64,000 nucleotides of DNA from Limnohabitans sp. Rim11 (GCF_001269365.1 NZ_CXOM01000001.1:744090-808089); one strand, 5' to 3'. Counted from the stretch's first letter, positions 18,004-26,719 are shown. Numbers and translations are program-made. The notes: generated from the sequence alone by a model not told the origin.

Positions 18004-19228
18004 CACCGGTCATTTGTTGCACCACAATGTCTGCCACCATGTCCGCCGTCATAGCCGACAAGGTCCATCCTAAGTGGCCGTGGCCCGTGTTGTAAAACAC
18101 ATTGGCGGCCTTGCCGCGTCCCACCTTGGGCATCATGTTGGGCATCATGGGGCGTAGGCCTGCCCAAGAAACCACCGAGCGTGTGTTGATTTTCGGAAAG
18201 CACTGCTGCACCCAATCGATCAATGGCTTGATGCGGTCGGCACGAATGTCTTTGTTGTAGCCATTGAACTCTGCTGTGCCGGCCACACGGAATCGGTCTA
18301 CACCCAAGCGGCTGGTGACCAGTTTGGTTTCGTCGTCCAACAGGCTGACTTGAGGTGCGCCTGCTTGGCTCTCCTGGTCGTTCAAATTGACTGTGATGGA
18401 GTAACCCTTCACCGGATAAATATTCACTCTGTCGCCCAGCTGCGCAGCAAATTGTTTGCTTGCCACACCCGCACACACAACCACGCCATCGAAGCTGTGC
18501 ACCGTGGGTGGTGAATCGGTGTGCGCCACCTTGATGGTGGCTGTCTGGTTGTCTGAAGAGACCGATGTCACGTCTTGATCGTAAAGCGTTCGCACGCCCA
18601 ATCGTTGCGCGGCCAAGGCCAGCCCTGTGGTGAACTTGTGAATATCGCCAGTGGAGTCACTCTCGGTAAAGTATCCACCGTAATAGTTGCCTGCCAAGGT
18701 GGGCTCGATGGCCTTCATTTCTTCGGGGGTGACCGCTTGTCTGGGCAGGCCGCCTTTGGCCAGCAGGGCAGAGACCTTGCCCGCGTGATCAAAGCCTTTT
18801 TTGTCACGATAAATATGCAAGATACCTTGCTTCTTTAAGTCGAAGTCAATGCGCTCTTCGTGAGCCCATGCAAATAAGTGCTGGCGTGCAGCTACAGCCA
18901 AGCGAGCTGTTTCTACCGTATTGCGCTCGTAGTCTTTCATGGAGGCCATGAACTCGGCAAACCAAGAAATTTTGTGCCAACTGGGTTTGGGGTTGACTAA
19001 CAGCGGCGCATCGCTTTTGAGCATCCACTTCAAGCCTTTCAGAATGGTCGAGTGATGCGTCCAAACTTCAGCATTGGAAGCAGAGAGTTGGCCCCCATTG
19101 GCAAACGAGGTTTCCATGGCGGCATAGCGATGGCGCTCAAACAAAGTAACGGCAAAGCCTTGTTTGGCCAAAGCGTACGCGGTGGTGATGCCAGTAATGC
19201 CACCACCGATGACTGCAATTTTTTTCAT
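17948..19228 (-). CDS. D-amino acid dehydrogenase (DadA-like FAD oxidoreductase)
   Basis: 426-residue membrane-associated flavoprotein of the DAO family that oxidises D-amino acids to 2-oxoacids and ammonia. FAD motif GGGITG at 8-13 (MKKIAVIGGGITGITTAYAL), FERHRYAAMETSFANGGQL with the DadA signature S/NGGQ, and the C-terminal NTGHGHLGWTLSAMTADMVADIV. It is last in a tight minus-strand operon (Bug - M20 - DadA, 2-base gaps). Its 3' end overlaps the dioxygenase gene. Neighbours suggest it acts on an amino acid released by the M20 hydrolase. Confidence 0.85.
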   Translation of the reverse strand: MKKIAVIGGGITGITTAYALAKQGFAVTLFERHRYAAMETSFANGGQLSASNAEVWTHHSTILKGLKWMLKSDAPLLVNPKPSWHKISWFAEFMASMKDYERNTVETARLAVAARQHLFAWAHEERIDFDLKKQGILHIYRDKKGFDHAGKVSALLAKGGLPRQAVTPEEMKAIEPTLAGNYYGGYFTESDSTGDIHKFTTGLALAAQRLGVRTLYDQDVTSVSSDNQTATIKVAHTDSPPTVHSFDGVVVCAGVASKQFAAQLGDRVNIYPVKGYSITVNLNDQESQAGAPQVSLLDDETKLVTSRLGVDRFRVAGTAEFNGYNKDIRADRIKPLIDWVQQCFPKINTRSVVSWAGLRPMMPNMMPKVGRGKAANVFYNTGHGHLGWTLSAMTADMVADIVVQQMTGVNQTPKHQYKLGQLNPAK

Positions 19229-19230
19229 GA

Positions 19231-20412
19231 TTAAATCGTTTTAGAAAAATATTTTTGAACCAAGTGAACCCAGTAGGCCGAACCTGTGGCGATGTTGTCA
19301 TCGTTGAAGTCGTAGCCAGGGTTGTGCACCATACAGGCACCTGCTGAGTCGCCATCGCCGTTGCCAATGAGTAAATAGCTGCCAGGAATCTTTTCCAGCA
19401 TGAAGGCAAAATCTTCGCTGCCTGTCAGGGGCGGGCCATTGGCAATGACTTTGTCGGCGCCTACCAGTTCCAAACCAACTTCTCTTGCAAAGTTGGTTTC
19501 TTCAACGGTGTTCACCAACACGCAATAGCCCTCGCGCCAATCGACATGGCCCTTGACGCCAAAGCTTTCTGCTTGCAGGGCCACCAGCGATTTGATGCGT
19601 TGTTCTAACAGTCGACGAACAGCGGGATCCAATGCGCGAACGCTTAGCTCTAACTGAGCCGATGCGGGTATGACATTGTTGGCTTTTCCGGAATGAACAG
19701 AGCCGACTGTAACAACGGCAGTGTGCAGGGGATCCACATTGCGCGAAACCACGGTCTGAAGTGCCATAACCAAGGAGGCTGCAGCAACGATGGGATCGGC
19801 TGCGCGGTGAGGCATAGCGCCATGGCCACCAGTGCCTTCCAGCCGAATGCTGACATAGTCGCTAGAAGCCATGGCAGCACCTTCGCGAAATACCAAATGG
19901 CCTGTGGGCACGCCAGGCATGTTGTGCATGGCAAAAATGGCTTCACATGGAAACAGCTCAAAGAGGCCATCTTGCATCATGCGCAGAGCACCGCCGCCGC
20001 CTTCTTCTGCCGGCTGAAAAATGAGGTGCAAAGTACCGTCAAAATCTGCGTTTCGGGCCAACTCATGCGCTGCAGCCAGCAGCATGGCCGTATGACCATC
20101 GTGGCCACACGCATGCATCAAACCAAGTTTTGTACTGGCCCATTCTGCGCCGCTGTCTTCTTGAATGGGCAGGGCGTCCATGTCTGCACGAAGTCCTAGG
20201 GTGCGAGTACTGGTGCCACGCTTGAGTGTGCCCACAACACCTGTGCCGCCTAGGCCGCGATGCACAGCGTAACCCCATGCTTCTAACTTGGAGGCAACCA
20301 GTTCTGATGTGCGATGTTCTTCAAACGCCAACTCCGGATGACGGTGAATATCACGTCGGAGTTGAATGAATTCACCCACTCTGGCTGTGAGGGCTTCGCG
20401 CAGGTAGCTCAT
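19231..20412 (-). CDS. M20 family metal-dependent amidohydrolase (hippurate hydrolase/aminoacylase type)
   Basis: 393-residue cytosolic hydrolase with the M20D pattern: RRDIHRHPELAFEEHRTSELV, LRADMDALPI, MHACGHDGHTAMLL (metal Cys/His), QPAEEGGGGALRM (catalytic Glu), FAMHNMPGVPTG, the dimerisation domain with GTGGHGAMPHRAADP, and NGPPLTGSEDFAFM near the C-terminus. Such enzymes split N-acyl or N-aroyl amino acids (hippurate, N-acetyl). Two bases from both the upstream Bug gene and the downstream dadA, so the three form a unit: capture an N-acylated amino acid, deacylate it, deaminate it. Confidence 0.88.
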   Translation of the reverse strand: MSYLREALTARVGEFIQLRRDIHRHPELAFEEHRTSELVASKLEAWGYAVHRGLGGTGVVGTLKRGTSTRTLGLRADMDALPIQEDSGAEWASTKLGLMHACGHDGHTAMLLAAAHELARNADFDGTLHLIFQPAEEGGGGALRMMQDGLFELFPCEAIFAMHNMPGVPTGHLVFREGAAMASSDYVSIRLEGTGGHGAMPHRAADPIVAAASLVMALQTVVSRNVDPLHTAVVTVGSVHSGKANNVIPASAQLELSVRALDPAVRRLLEQRIKSLVALQAESFGVKGHVDWREGYCVLVNTVEETNFAREVGLELVGADKVIANGPPLTGSEDFAFMLEKIPGSYLLIGNGDGDSAGACMVHNPGYDFNDDNIATGSAYWVHLVQKYFSKTI

Positions 20413-20414
20413 GC

Positions 20415-21413
20415 TTATTGGGGTTGCAAGTTGATGGACTTGGCAATGGCGCGGAACTGAGCTGTGCCATCGGTATAAGCTTTGTCAACGGCTTGCAAAG
20501 ACAGTGGCTTGGCAACCAGTTGGCTGTTGGCTTCTAAGCCGTTGCGAACAGCGGGGTCACTCAAAGCGTCCGTGATGGTTTTGTGAATGACTTGAACGAT
20601 GGGTTCGGGCGTATCTTTTTTCACAAAATAACCCGTCCAAATGTTGAACGTGAAGTTCTTCAAAGACTTGCTTTCAGAAATGGCTGGGTAAGCTTTGACA
20701 GATTCCAAACGCTCGCTGTTCAGCATGGCCAAGACTTTGACCTTGCCTTGCTTTTGCAACTCGTCATAGGCTTTGCCAAAGGGTGCCAAAAAGATATCGA
20801 CTTGGCCGCCAATCAAGTCTTGGTTTGCAGGCGCAGCGCCTTTGTAGGGGATGTGCGTCATGGGGATGTTGGTTGTCTTAGACAAGTGCTCGCCCAGCAG
20901 GTGATAGAAAGAACCTGGGCCCACACTGGCGTAAGTAATGGGGCGACCTGCCTGTGCTTCTTTGCGTGCATAGTCCAAAAATTCGTCGACGTTGTTCACG
21001 GGCAAATCTTTGCGTGCCAAGAAACCAATTTGCGCAGTGGCAATCATTTGAACCAAGCGGAAGTCTTCGCTCTTGAACTTGACTGCAGAAATAGCCAAAG
21101 GTGCCAAGATCAGCTCGTTGGGAGAGCCTTGAAAAATGATCTGACCATCAGAAGGTGCGCTCAGAACTTTTTGAGCGGCAATGGCGCCACTGGCCCCCCC
21201 CAAGTTGTCAACAATGACGGGTTGACCCAAGTTTTTTGACAAGGTGTTGTTCACGGTACGGGCAATCACATCAGACAAACCGCCGGCGGGGTAGGGCACC
21301 AAAAGAGTCACGGGCTTGCTTGGGTAAGCTTGTGCAAAAACGGAGCCGGCCACCAACAGCGTCGCAACGGCTGACACGACTTGCTTGATGCTTTGTTCAA
21401 AGACTGTTTTCAT
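20415..21413 (-). CDS. Bug-family (TTT) solute-binding protein
   Basis: 332-residue periplasmic receptor, first gene of the Bug-M20-DadA operon. Signal peptide to about residue 28 (SAVATLLVAGSVFAQA). YPSKPVTLLVPYPAGGLSDVIARTV carries ligand loop 1, with Leu-Ser where many relatives have Gly-Gly; PITYASVGPGSFYHLLGEHL and THIPYKGAAPANQDLIGGQV form loop 2. RBS AAGGAAT precedes the ATG. The ligand is probably the N-acyl amino acid handled by the next genes. The divergent LysR gene likely controls it. Confidence 0.9.
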   Translation of the reverse strand: MKTVFEQSIKQVVSAVATLLVAGSVFAQAYPSKPVTLLVPYPAGGLSDVIARTVNNTLSKNLGQPVIVDNLGGASGAIAAQKVLSAPSDGQIIFQGSPNELILAPLAISAVKFKSEDFRLVQMIATAQIGFLARKDLPVNNVDEFLDYARKEAQAGRPITYASVGPGSFYHLLGEHLSKTTNIPMTHIPYKGAAPANQDLIGGQVDIFLAPFGKAYDELQKQGKVKVLAMLNSERLESVKAYPAISESKSLKNFTFNIWTGYFVKKDTPEPIVQVIHKTITDALSDPAVRNGLEANSQLVAKPLSLQAVDKAYTDGTAQFRAIAKSINLQPQ

Positions 21414-21489
21414 GCTGCATTCCTTTTGAGTGTGTGATTAAAAAATTGATCGGTGTGTGCACTTTAAAAACACCACAATTTAAAGTCCA

Positions 21490-21526
21490 ATGCATAATAA
21501 TATGCATTAGCATAATTTAAATGCAT
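21490..21526. promoter_or_regulatory. LysR-type operator with three ATGCAT boxes
   Basis: ATGCATA-ATAA-TATGCAT (21490-21507) is a perfect 7-bp inverted repeat, and a third ATGCAT lies at 21521-21526, before the LysR start and after the divergent Bug start. The palindrome plus extra half-site layout suits a LysR recognition site with an activation site next to its own promoter. Confidence 0.6.
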
Positions 21527-21538
21527 AGGTGGTGGCGC

Positions 21539-22429
21539 ATGACTTTGGTTCAACTCAAGCACTTCTTGGATCTGGCCAGTACGGGCTCATTCAGCAAATC
21601 TGCTGAAAAACTGTTTCTAACGCAACCCGCGTTAAGCCGCAGCATCAAGTCATTGGAAGACGAATTAGGTCAGCCTTTGTTTGACAGGGTGGGACGCAAA
21701 AATGAACTGACGGCTTTTGGCAAACACATCTTGCTGCAGGCCAAAGATTTACTGGCTGCTGCGCAGCACCTCAAGCACAGCAGTCAAGAACTTTTGAGCG
21801 GTCAAACCGGTCAGGTCAAATTGGGCTTGGGTTCGGGGCCTGGCGCCTTGTGGATGACGCCTTTGCTGACGCACATGGCCACAGAATTTCCGCAAGCGCG
21901 TCTGGACATAGCAAGAGGCGCCACGCCCATGTTGGTTCAGCAATTACGCGATCGAACATTGGACGCATTGATCTTAGACATTCGTTCACTGAGCCCCGCC
22001 AATGATTTGCAAGTCGAACCGCTGTGCGAGTTACCTGGCGCGTTCATGTGCCGCAAAGGCCATCCTTTGGCCAAATTGAAGAGCGTGCGTTTAGAGCAAG
22101 TGTGTGCATATCCAGTAGCTTCAACGCCTCTCAGTGACGAAGTCGCCCGCGTCTTGATCGAACGTTATGGTCCCCAGGCGCACCCGGATCAAATGGTCAA
22201 GCTTAGGTGTGAAGAAATTTCCAGTTTGTTGGATGTGGCCAGGAGCACACAAACGGTGGTGGTGGCCGTGCGTGCACTTGCGCCAGACTTGGTTGAATTG
22301 AAGATGTCACCGCCCTTGAATGCCAACGCCCGGTTCGGATGGGTCACTTTGAAGTCCAGAACAGAGTCGCCTTTGGCTAGATTGTTGTTTCAGGCGGCCC
22401 GAAGCATGCTTGAACGTGGGCGACAGTAG
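21539..22429 (+). CDS. LysR family transcriptional regulator
   Basis: 296-residue regulator from MTLVQLKHFLDLASTG (21539, RBS AGGTGG); the upstream ATG at 21521 lies within the operator and adds only six residues. N-terminal winged helix: GSFSKSAEKLFLTQPALSRSIKSLEDELG is the recognition region, followed by LFDRVGRKNELTAFGK. The C-terminal periplasmic-binding-like effector domain starts near residue 90 (GQVKLGLGSGPGALWM). Divergent from the Bug-M20-DadA operon, its most likely target, and 54 bases upstream of the SDR-led catabolic operon, which it may also control. Confidence 0.88.
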   Translation: MTLVQLKHFLDLASTGSFSKSAEKLFLTQPALSRSIKSLEDELGQPLFDRVGRKNELTAFGKHILLQAKDLLAAAQHLKHSSQELLSGQTGQVKLGLGSGPGALWMTPLLTHMATEFPQARLDIARGATPMLVQQLRDRTLDALILDIRSLSPANDLQVEPLCELPGAFMCRKGHPLAKLKSVRLEQVCAYPVASTPLSDEVARVLIERYGPQAHPDQMVKLRCEEISSLLDVARSTQTVVVAVRALAPDLVELKMSPPLNANARFGWVTLKSRTESPLARLLFQAARSMLERGRQ

Positions 22430-22483
22430 CCTCTGCAAACTTTTTTCAAATGACTAAACTAACCCTTTTGAACAGGTAGTCCA

Positions 22484-23281
22484 ATGAATAGATTTAGTGG
22501 CAAAGTCGCGGTAGTGACGGGTGCAGGTTGTATTGCATCGGGATGGGGAAATGGGCGCGCCATGGCAGTGCGTTTGGCAGAAGAAGGGGCTCTGGTATTT
22601 GCGGTGGACCGCGATGCCGCAAGTCTTGACGAAACATTGACCCGAGCGGGCAGCGCCAGCAATTCGATTCACACGCATGTTTGCGACGTGACCAATTCAA
22701 ATAGCGTTCAAGCCATGGTCCAGGCATGCTTGGAAAAATACAAGACCATCGACATTCTCATTAATAACGTGGGCGGTTCTGCTGCAGGTGGCCCCGTTGA
22801 AATGACCGAGGAAGTTTGGGATTCGCAGTTCAACGTGAATTTGAAAAGTGTCTTTTTGACTTGCAAACATGTTTTGCCAACTATGATTGCCAACAAACGT
22901 GGCGCTATTGTCAATGTGGCATCGACATCCGGCACGCGTTGGACAGGCAGTGCACAAGTGGCCTATGCCGCCGCCAAAGCGGGCGTGATTCAAATGTCCA
23001 AAGTGGTGGCAGTTCAGCACGCGCCCTATGGCATCAGGGTTAACACAGTGGTCCCTGGTCAACTGAACACACCCATGGTGGAAGCCCGATTGGCCAAGCA
23101 AAGAACTGGCGGCGATGTAGAGGCATTGCTGGCGGCAAGGGTCAAGCGAATTCCCTTGGGATTTATGGGCGATGGCCGCGATACAGCCAGCGCAGCCTTA
23201 TTTTTGGCCAGCGATGAAGCACAATTTATTACCGGCACAGAAATTGTGGTGGACGGCGGTATGACCGCTCGTTGTGATTGA
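22484..23281 (+). CDS. Short-chain dehydrogenase/reductase
   Basis: 265-residue classical SDR. The nucleotide motif is stretched, TGAGCIASGWGNGRAMA instead of TGxxxGIG, with an Arg in place of the usual end of the motif. NNVGG follows strand 4, the catalytic Ser lies in NVASTSG, and VAYAAAKAG gives Tyr161 and Lys165. FLASDEAQFITGTEIVVDGGMT is the normal C-terminus. It would oxidise or reduce a hydroxy/keto substrate with NAD(P). It heads the operon SDR-Bug-CMD-unknown-pcaI-pcaJ-LigI-like, so a cyclic or aromatic-derived acid is likely. Confidence 0.85.
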   Translation: MNRFSGKVAVVTGAGCIASGWGNGRAMAVRLAEEGALVFAVDRDAASLDETLTRAGSASNSIHTHVCDVTNSNSVQAMVQACLEKYKTIDILINNVGGSAAGGPVEMTEEVWDSQFNVNLKSVFLTCKHVLPTMIANKRGAIVNVASTSGTRWTGSAQVAYAAAKAGVIQMSKVVAVQHAPYGIRVNTVVPGQLNTPMVEARLAKQRTGGDVEALLAARVKRIPLGFMGDGRDTASAALFLASDEAQFITGTEIVVDGGMTARCD

Positions 23282-23315
23282 TTGACCTGTTATTTTGAAC
23301 CATTGGAGACAAGAC

Positions 23316-24290
23316 ATGACTAAAAGAAAAATTTTCAAATCGCTAGGCCTTGCGCTTGCATTGGCCATGACAGGGTGGAGTGCTTTGGCACAAACACCCA
23401 ACAAACCCGTTCGAATCATTGTGGCTTTTGCAGCCGGCGGTCCCGTTGACGCCATGGCCAGAACCTTGGCCGAACCGCTTGGGCGAGCACTTGGCAAAAC
23501 CGTCATTGTTGAAAACAAGCCAGGTGCCAGTGGTGCCATTGGCGCCAACGAAGTTTTGAAATCCGAAGCGGATGGCTCAACCCTTTGGTTGACCAGCGTA
23601 GGTGCTGCAGCCATCAACCCAGCGTTGTTTCCCAAACTGTCTTACAACATGCAAAAAGACTTTGCACCTGTTTCATTGGCAGCCAACAATGTGGAGGTGT
23701 TTGTGGTGAATACAAACAATCCGGCAAAGGATGCAGTTGAATTGATGGCAGCTGCAAAAGCCAAAAAAGAACCTATGGCGATTGCCTCATCAGGCAAAGG
23801 CAGCATTCCGCATTTGGCACTTTTGCAATTGGAGTATTCAACTGGCATTGATATGCTTCATGTTCCCTACAACGGCATGGCGCCGGCATTGAACGATTTG
23901 TTAGGTGGCCAAGTGATTGGTTTCTTTGCCGATGTGCCTGCAGTCATGGCGCAAATTAAAGGCGGCAAACTGCGTGCCTTGGGTATGGCTTCCAAGACAC
24001 GCCATCCTTTATTGCCTGAAGTTAAAACGTTTGAAGAGCAAGGCTTTAAGTCTGTCGACACCAACAATTGGTATGGTTTTTTTGTATCTTCCAAAACAGC
24101 GCCTGACACGGTCAAGGCGCTTAACCGTGCTATTCAACAAGCCGTTGCCGATCCAGCTGCCAATGCCAAAATGACGCAGTCGGGCGCTGAGCCCAAAGCC
24201 ACCTCTCCTGAAGAGCTGGGTGCCATGCTGGCCGCAGACACAGAAAAGTGGGCGCGCCTCGTCAAAGCTCGAAACATCACGGCCGACTGA
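23316..24290 (+). CDS. Bug-family (TTT) solute-binding protein
   Basis: 324-residue periplasmic receptor started at MTKRKIFKSLG (23316, RBS GGAGAC); the frame is open seven codons further up. Signal peptide ends near SALAQ. NKPVRIIVAFAAGGPVDAMARTL is ligand loop 1, with Pro-Val replacing the usual Gly-Thr/Ser, and MAIASSGKGSIPHLALL plus LHVPYNGMAPALNDLLGG make loop 2. Its TGA overlaps the ATG of the next gene. It presumably captures the acid degraded by this operon; no TctAB partner is encoded. Confidence 0.9.
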   Translation: MTKRKIFKSLGLALALAMTGWSALAQTPNKPVRIIVAFAAGGPVDAMARTLAEPLGRALGKTVIVENKPGASGAIGANEVLKSEADGSTLWLTSVGAAAINPALFPKLSYNMQKDFAPVSLAANNVEVFVVNTNNPAKDAVELMAAAKAKKEPMAIASSGKGSIPHLALLQLEYSTGIDMLHVPYNGMAPALNDLLGGQVIGFFADVPAVMAQIKGGKLRALGMASKTRHPLLPEVKTFEEQGFKSVDTNNWYGFFVSSKTAPDTVKALNRAIQQAVADPAANAKMTQSGAEPKATSPEELGAMLAADTEKWARLVKARNITAD

Positions 24291-24817
24291 TGAGCACCGA
24301 TCACATCCGAGTTCCTTTGGTGGTGGGCGGTACACGCCCCGAGCTTAAAGAGATTGAAGAGCGCATCCTCAAAGAGCGTGGCCGCATCTCTTTGCTCTAC
24401 CAAGTCCTGCTGAACAGCGCACCCATTGCAAAGGGCTGGGAGGCCATGCTGACTGCAGTACGCAATCAATCATCTGTCCCCGCAGACCTGCGAGAACTCA
24501 TGATTTTGCGAGTTGCGGTTTTGAACAAAGCCAGCTTTGAATTTGAAGCGCACATTCCACATGCGCTAAAAGCCGGTGTTCCGCAAGCCAAAATTGACGC
24601 GCTTCGAGACCTGACGCTGCCTGATGTATTTAGTGCTGAAGAAAAAAGACTTCTACAAATGACAGACCACATGACGCGCGACGTTGAAGTGCCCGCCGAG
24701 TTGATGGCAGAAGTCACTCGCCAATACTCCGCAGAGAAAGTGGTGGAGTTGGTGGCCACGGTCGCTGCATACAACATGGTCTCGCGCTTCTTGGTAGCGC
24801 TCAACATTGTTCATTGA
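24290..24817 (+). CDS. Carboxymuconolactone decarboxylase (CMD/AhpD-fold) family protein
   Basis: 175-residue protein starting at MSTDHIRVPLVVGG; the ATG overlaps the preceding TGA (translational coupling). The AhpD-type helical core is LLYQVLLNSAPIAKGWEAMLTA, LRELMILRVAVLNKASFEFEAHIPHALKAG and FSAEEKRLLQMTDHM. The redox CxxC of AhpD is absent; the core has Glu-Phe-Glu-Ala-His instead, as in CMD-like decarboxylases or lactone enzymes. It is not a clear PcaC by sequence. The operon (PcaIJ, LigI-like) supports a role in processing a ring-cleavage product. Confidence 0.75.
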   Translation: MSTDHIRVPLVVGGTRPELKEIEERILKERGRISLLYQVLLNSAPIAKGWEAMLTAVRNQSSVPADLRELMILRVAVLNKASFEFEAHIPHALKAGVPQAKIDALRDLTLPDVFSAEEKRLLQMTDHMTRDVEVPAELMAEVTRQYSAEKVVELVATVAAYNMVSRFLVALNIVH

Positions 24818-24828
24818 GAGGAATTCGG

Positions 24829-25326
24829 ATGATCGCCACTCATCTGTTAGAGCGGACGGGCTCGTTTTTAGAGACCGATGAATACAAACGCTCGGCTGCT
24901 GATTTAATTTGGTGGCAAGCCGTTGATCAAGCTTTGTATCGAGCCTATTGGCACGCTGACACCCCCCCAATGCTTGAGGCAACTTCCTTGAGTTTGCTCT
25001 TGGATTTGAAGGGGGCTAGCTACCAATCCGCAGGGAATTTTCACTATGTTGTGGAAACAGATGTGAAGCCGGAGCAAGAAGAAGAGATGAACGCTTGGTA
25101 CAACACAGAGCATCTGGTGGGTTTGTCGCAGGTTGCGGGCGTCATTTCAGCCAAAAGGTACTTGCGTTTGTCTGGTGGTCCTCGTTTTATTGCTTGCTAT
25201 GAATTGGAGTCTCCCCATATTCTGGAAAGTAAGGAGTGGTTGGCAGTTCGCCATACAGCTTGGAGCTCAAGGGTGAGGCCTATGTTTTTTAATACTTTTC
25301 GGCAGCACTTCGTGCGATGCACTTAA
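24829..25326 (+). CDS. Unknown protein, probable dimeric alpha-beta barrel
   Basis: 165-residue protein from the ATG at 24829, with GAGAGGA upstream (an in-frame TTG at 24814 overlaps the previous gene). The C-terminal half, NFHYVVETDVKPEQEEEMNA then WYNTEHLVGLSQVAGVISAKRY and PRFIACYELESPHIL, has the strand-helix-strand order of ferredoxin-like EthD/DUF4286 proteins, with WYN-EH recalling the WYNxEH signature of that group. The N-terminal half is less recognisable. No catalytic motif is evident. Locked between the CMD-family gene and pcaI, so it likely acts in the same pathway. Confidence 0.6.
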   Translation: MIATHLLERTGSFLETDEYKRSAADLIWWQAVDQALYRAYWHADTPPMLEATSLSLLLDLKGASYQSAGNFHYVVETDVKPEQEEEMNAWYNTEHLVGLSQVAGVISAKRYLRLSGGPRFIACYELESPHILESKEWLAVRHTAWSSRVRPMFFNTFRQHFVRCT

Positions 25327-25346
25327 TTTCTTGAGTTCAAGTTTCA

Positions 25347-26054
25347 ATGATTAACAAAATTGCAGACTCCATTGCGCAAGCAGTCGCAGGGACGCAAGAT
25401 GGGGCCACCGTTTTAATCGGTGGGTTTGGCACCGCTGGCATTCCTAGTGAATTGGTCGATGGTTTGATCGATCAAGGTGCTCGTGATCTGGTCGTTGTCA
25501 ACAACAACGCTGGAAATGCTGAGCATGGTTTGGCAGCCTTGCTAAAAGCGGGGCGCATTCGCAAAATTATTTGCAGTTTTCCAAGGCAGGCCGACTCCTA
25601 TGTGTTTGATGAGCTTTATTTGTCAAAAAAAGTAGAACTCGAGTTGGTGCCGCAGGGCAATTTGGCTGAGCGTTTGCGCGCAGCAGGTGCTGGTGTTGGG
25701 GCTTTTTTTACACCCACAGGGTATGGCACCCTCATGGCCTTGAACGCAGACGGCTCTCCCAAAGAAACACGCCTGATCAATGGCAAAAATTATGTCTTGG
25801 AATACCCCATCCATGGCGATTTGGCCTTGATCAAAGCAGAAGCGGGCGACAGATGGGGTAACTTGATTTATAGAAAAGCAGCTCGAAACTTTGGGCCAGT
25901 CATGGCAATGGCTGCAAAGAAAACGGTGGCCTCCGTCCACAAGATTGTGGAATTGGGTGAGCTAGATCCTGAAGCAGTCATTACCCCTGGCATTTTTGTC
26001 AGCAAGATTGTGCGCATAGAGCACAAGGCCACCACAGCTGGAGGCTTTCAATGA
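25347..26054 (+). CDS. pcaI: 3-oxoadipate/3-oxoacid CoA-transferase, subunit A
   Basis: 235-residue family I CoA-transferase alpha subunit, very like Pseudomonas PcaI from end to end: MINKIADSIAQAV, VLIGGFGTAGIPSELVDGL, VVNNNAGNAEHGLAALL, CSFPRQADSYVFDELY, LVPQGNLAERLRAAGAGVGAFFTPTG, DRWGNLIYRKAARNFGP and ELDPEAVITPGIFV. It pairs with the next gene (4-bp ATGA overlap) to move CoA from succinyl-CoA to a 3-oxoacid. 3-oxoadipate is the likely acceptor by similarity; acetoacetate or an analogous ring-cleavage product remains possible because no other beta-ketoadipate gene is here. Confidence 0.82.
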   Translation: MINKIADSIAQAVAGTQDGATVLIGGFGTAGIPSELVDGLIDQGARDLVVVNNNAGNAEHGLAALLKAGRIRKIICSFPRQADSYVFDELYLSKKVELELVPQGNLAERLRAAGAGVGAFFTPTGYGTLMALNADGSPKETRLINGKNYVLEYPIHGDLALIKAEAGDRWGNLIYRKAARNFGPVMAMAAKKTVASVHKIVELGELDPEAVITPGIFVSKIVRIEHKATTAGGFQ

Positions 26055-26710
26055 GCAATTACAAAGCTAGAGCCAAACAAGAGTTGGCGCATCGCGTTGC
26101 GCAAGATATTCCTGAAGGCGCCTATGTCAATTTGGGAATTGGTCAGCCTACCTTGGTAGCCAACTTCATTCCTCGGGAAAAAGAAGTCATTCTGCAAAGC
26201 GAAAACGGCATTCTGGGCATGGGCCCAGCCCCCGCAGCTGGCGATGAAGACTTTGATTTGATCAATGCGGGCAAGCAGCCTGTGACGATGTTGAAGGGTG
26301 GTGCATTCTTTCACCATGCCGATAGCTTCGCCATGATGCGTGGCGGCCACATTGACATCTGTGTATTGGGTGCCTTTCAGGTTTCAGCGACAGGTGATTT
26401 GGCCAATTGGAGCACGGGTGAGAAAGGCTCTATTCCAGCCGTAGGTGGCGCCATGGATTTGGCCGTAGGAGCCAAGGAAACGTGGGTCATGATGGACCTG
26501 CTCACCAAGAAGGGTGAAAGCAAATTGGTATCGGCCTGCACTTATCCCTTAACGGGTGTGGCTTGTGTCAGCCGCATTTATTCAGATCTTGCAACTTTGG
26601 CTTGTGGACCTGAGGGTCTCACTCTGATCGATGTGGTGGATGGATTGAATCTGCAGACGCTGTCACACATGATTGGCCTCCCTATCAGACCAGCGGCGTC
26701 ATCAATTTAG
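26051..26710 (+). CDS. pcaJ: 3-oxoadipate/3-oxoacid CoA-transferase, subunit B
   Basis: 219-residue beta subunit with the catalytic Glu of family I in LQSENGILGMGPAP. Other blocks match PcaJ: LAHRVAQDIPEGAYVNLGIGQPTLVANF, DLINAGKQPVTMLKGGAFFHHADSFAMMRGGH, VGGAMDLAVGAKETWVMMDL, CTYPLTGVACVSRIYSDLA. Overlaps pcaI by 4 bp, so the subunits are made in equal amounts. The product CoA thioester would go to a thiolase, which is not in this window. Confidence 0.82.
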   Translation: MSNYKARAKQELAHRVAQDIPEGAYVNLGIGQPTLVANFIPREKEVILQSENGILGMGPAPAAGDEDFDLINAGKQPVTMLKGGAFFHHADSFAMMRGGHIDICVLGAFQVSATGDLANWSTGEKGSIPAVGGAMDLAVGAKETWVMMDLLTKKGESKLVSACTYPLTGVACVSRIYSDLATLACGPEGLTLIDVVDGLNLQTLSHMIGLPIRPAASSI

Positions 26711-26719
26711 AAGGCTAGC

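Noticed and set aside
20583..21239. A 218-codon plus-strand frame opposite the Bug gene at 20415
   Set aside because: The minus-strand Bug protein has full family motifs; the plus frame has none.
24290..24817. 4-carboxymuconolactone decarboxylase PcaC
   Set aside because: Longer than PcaC and without its conserved blocks; only CMD-family membership is supported.
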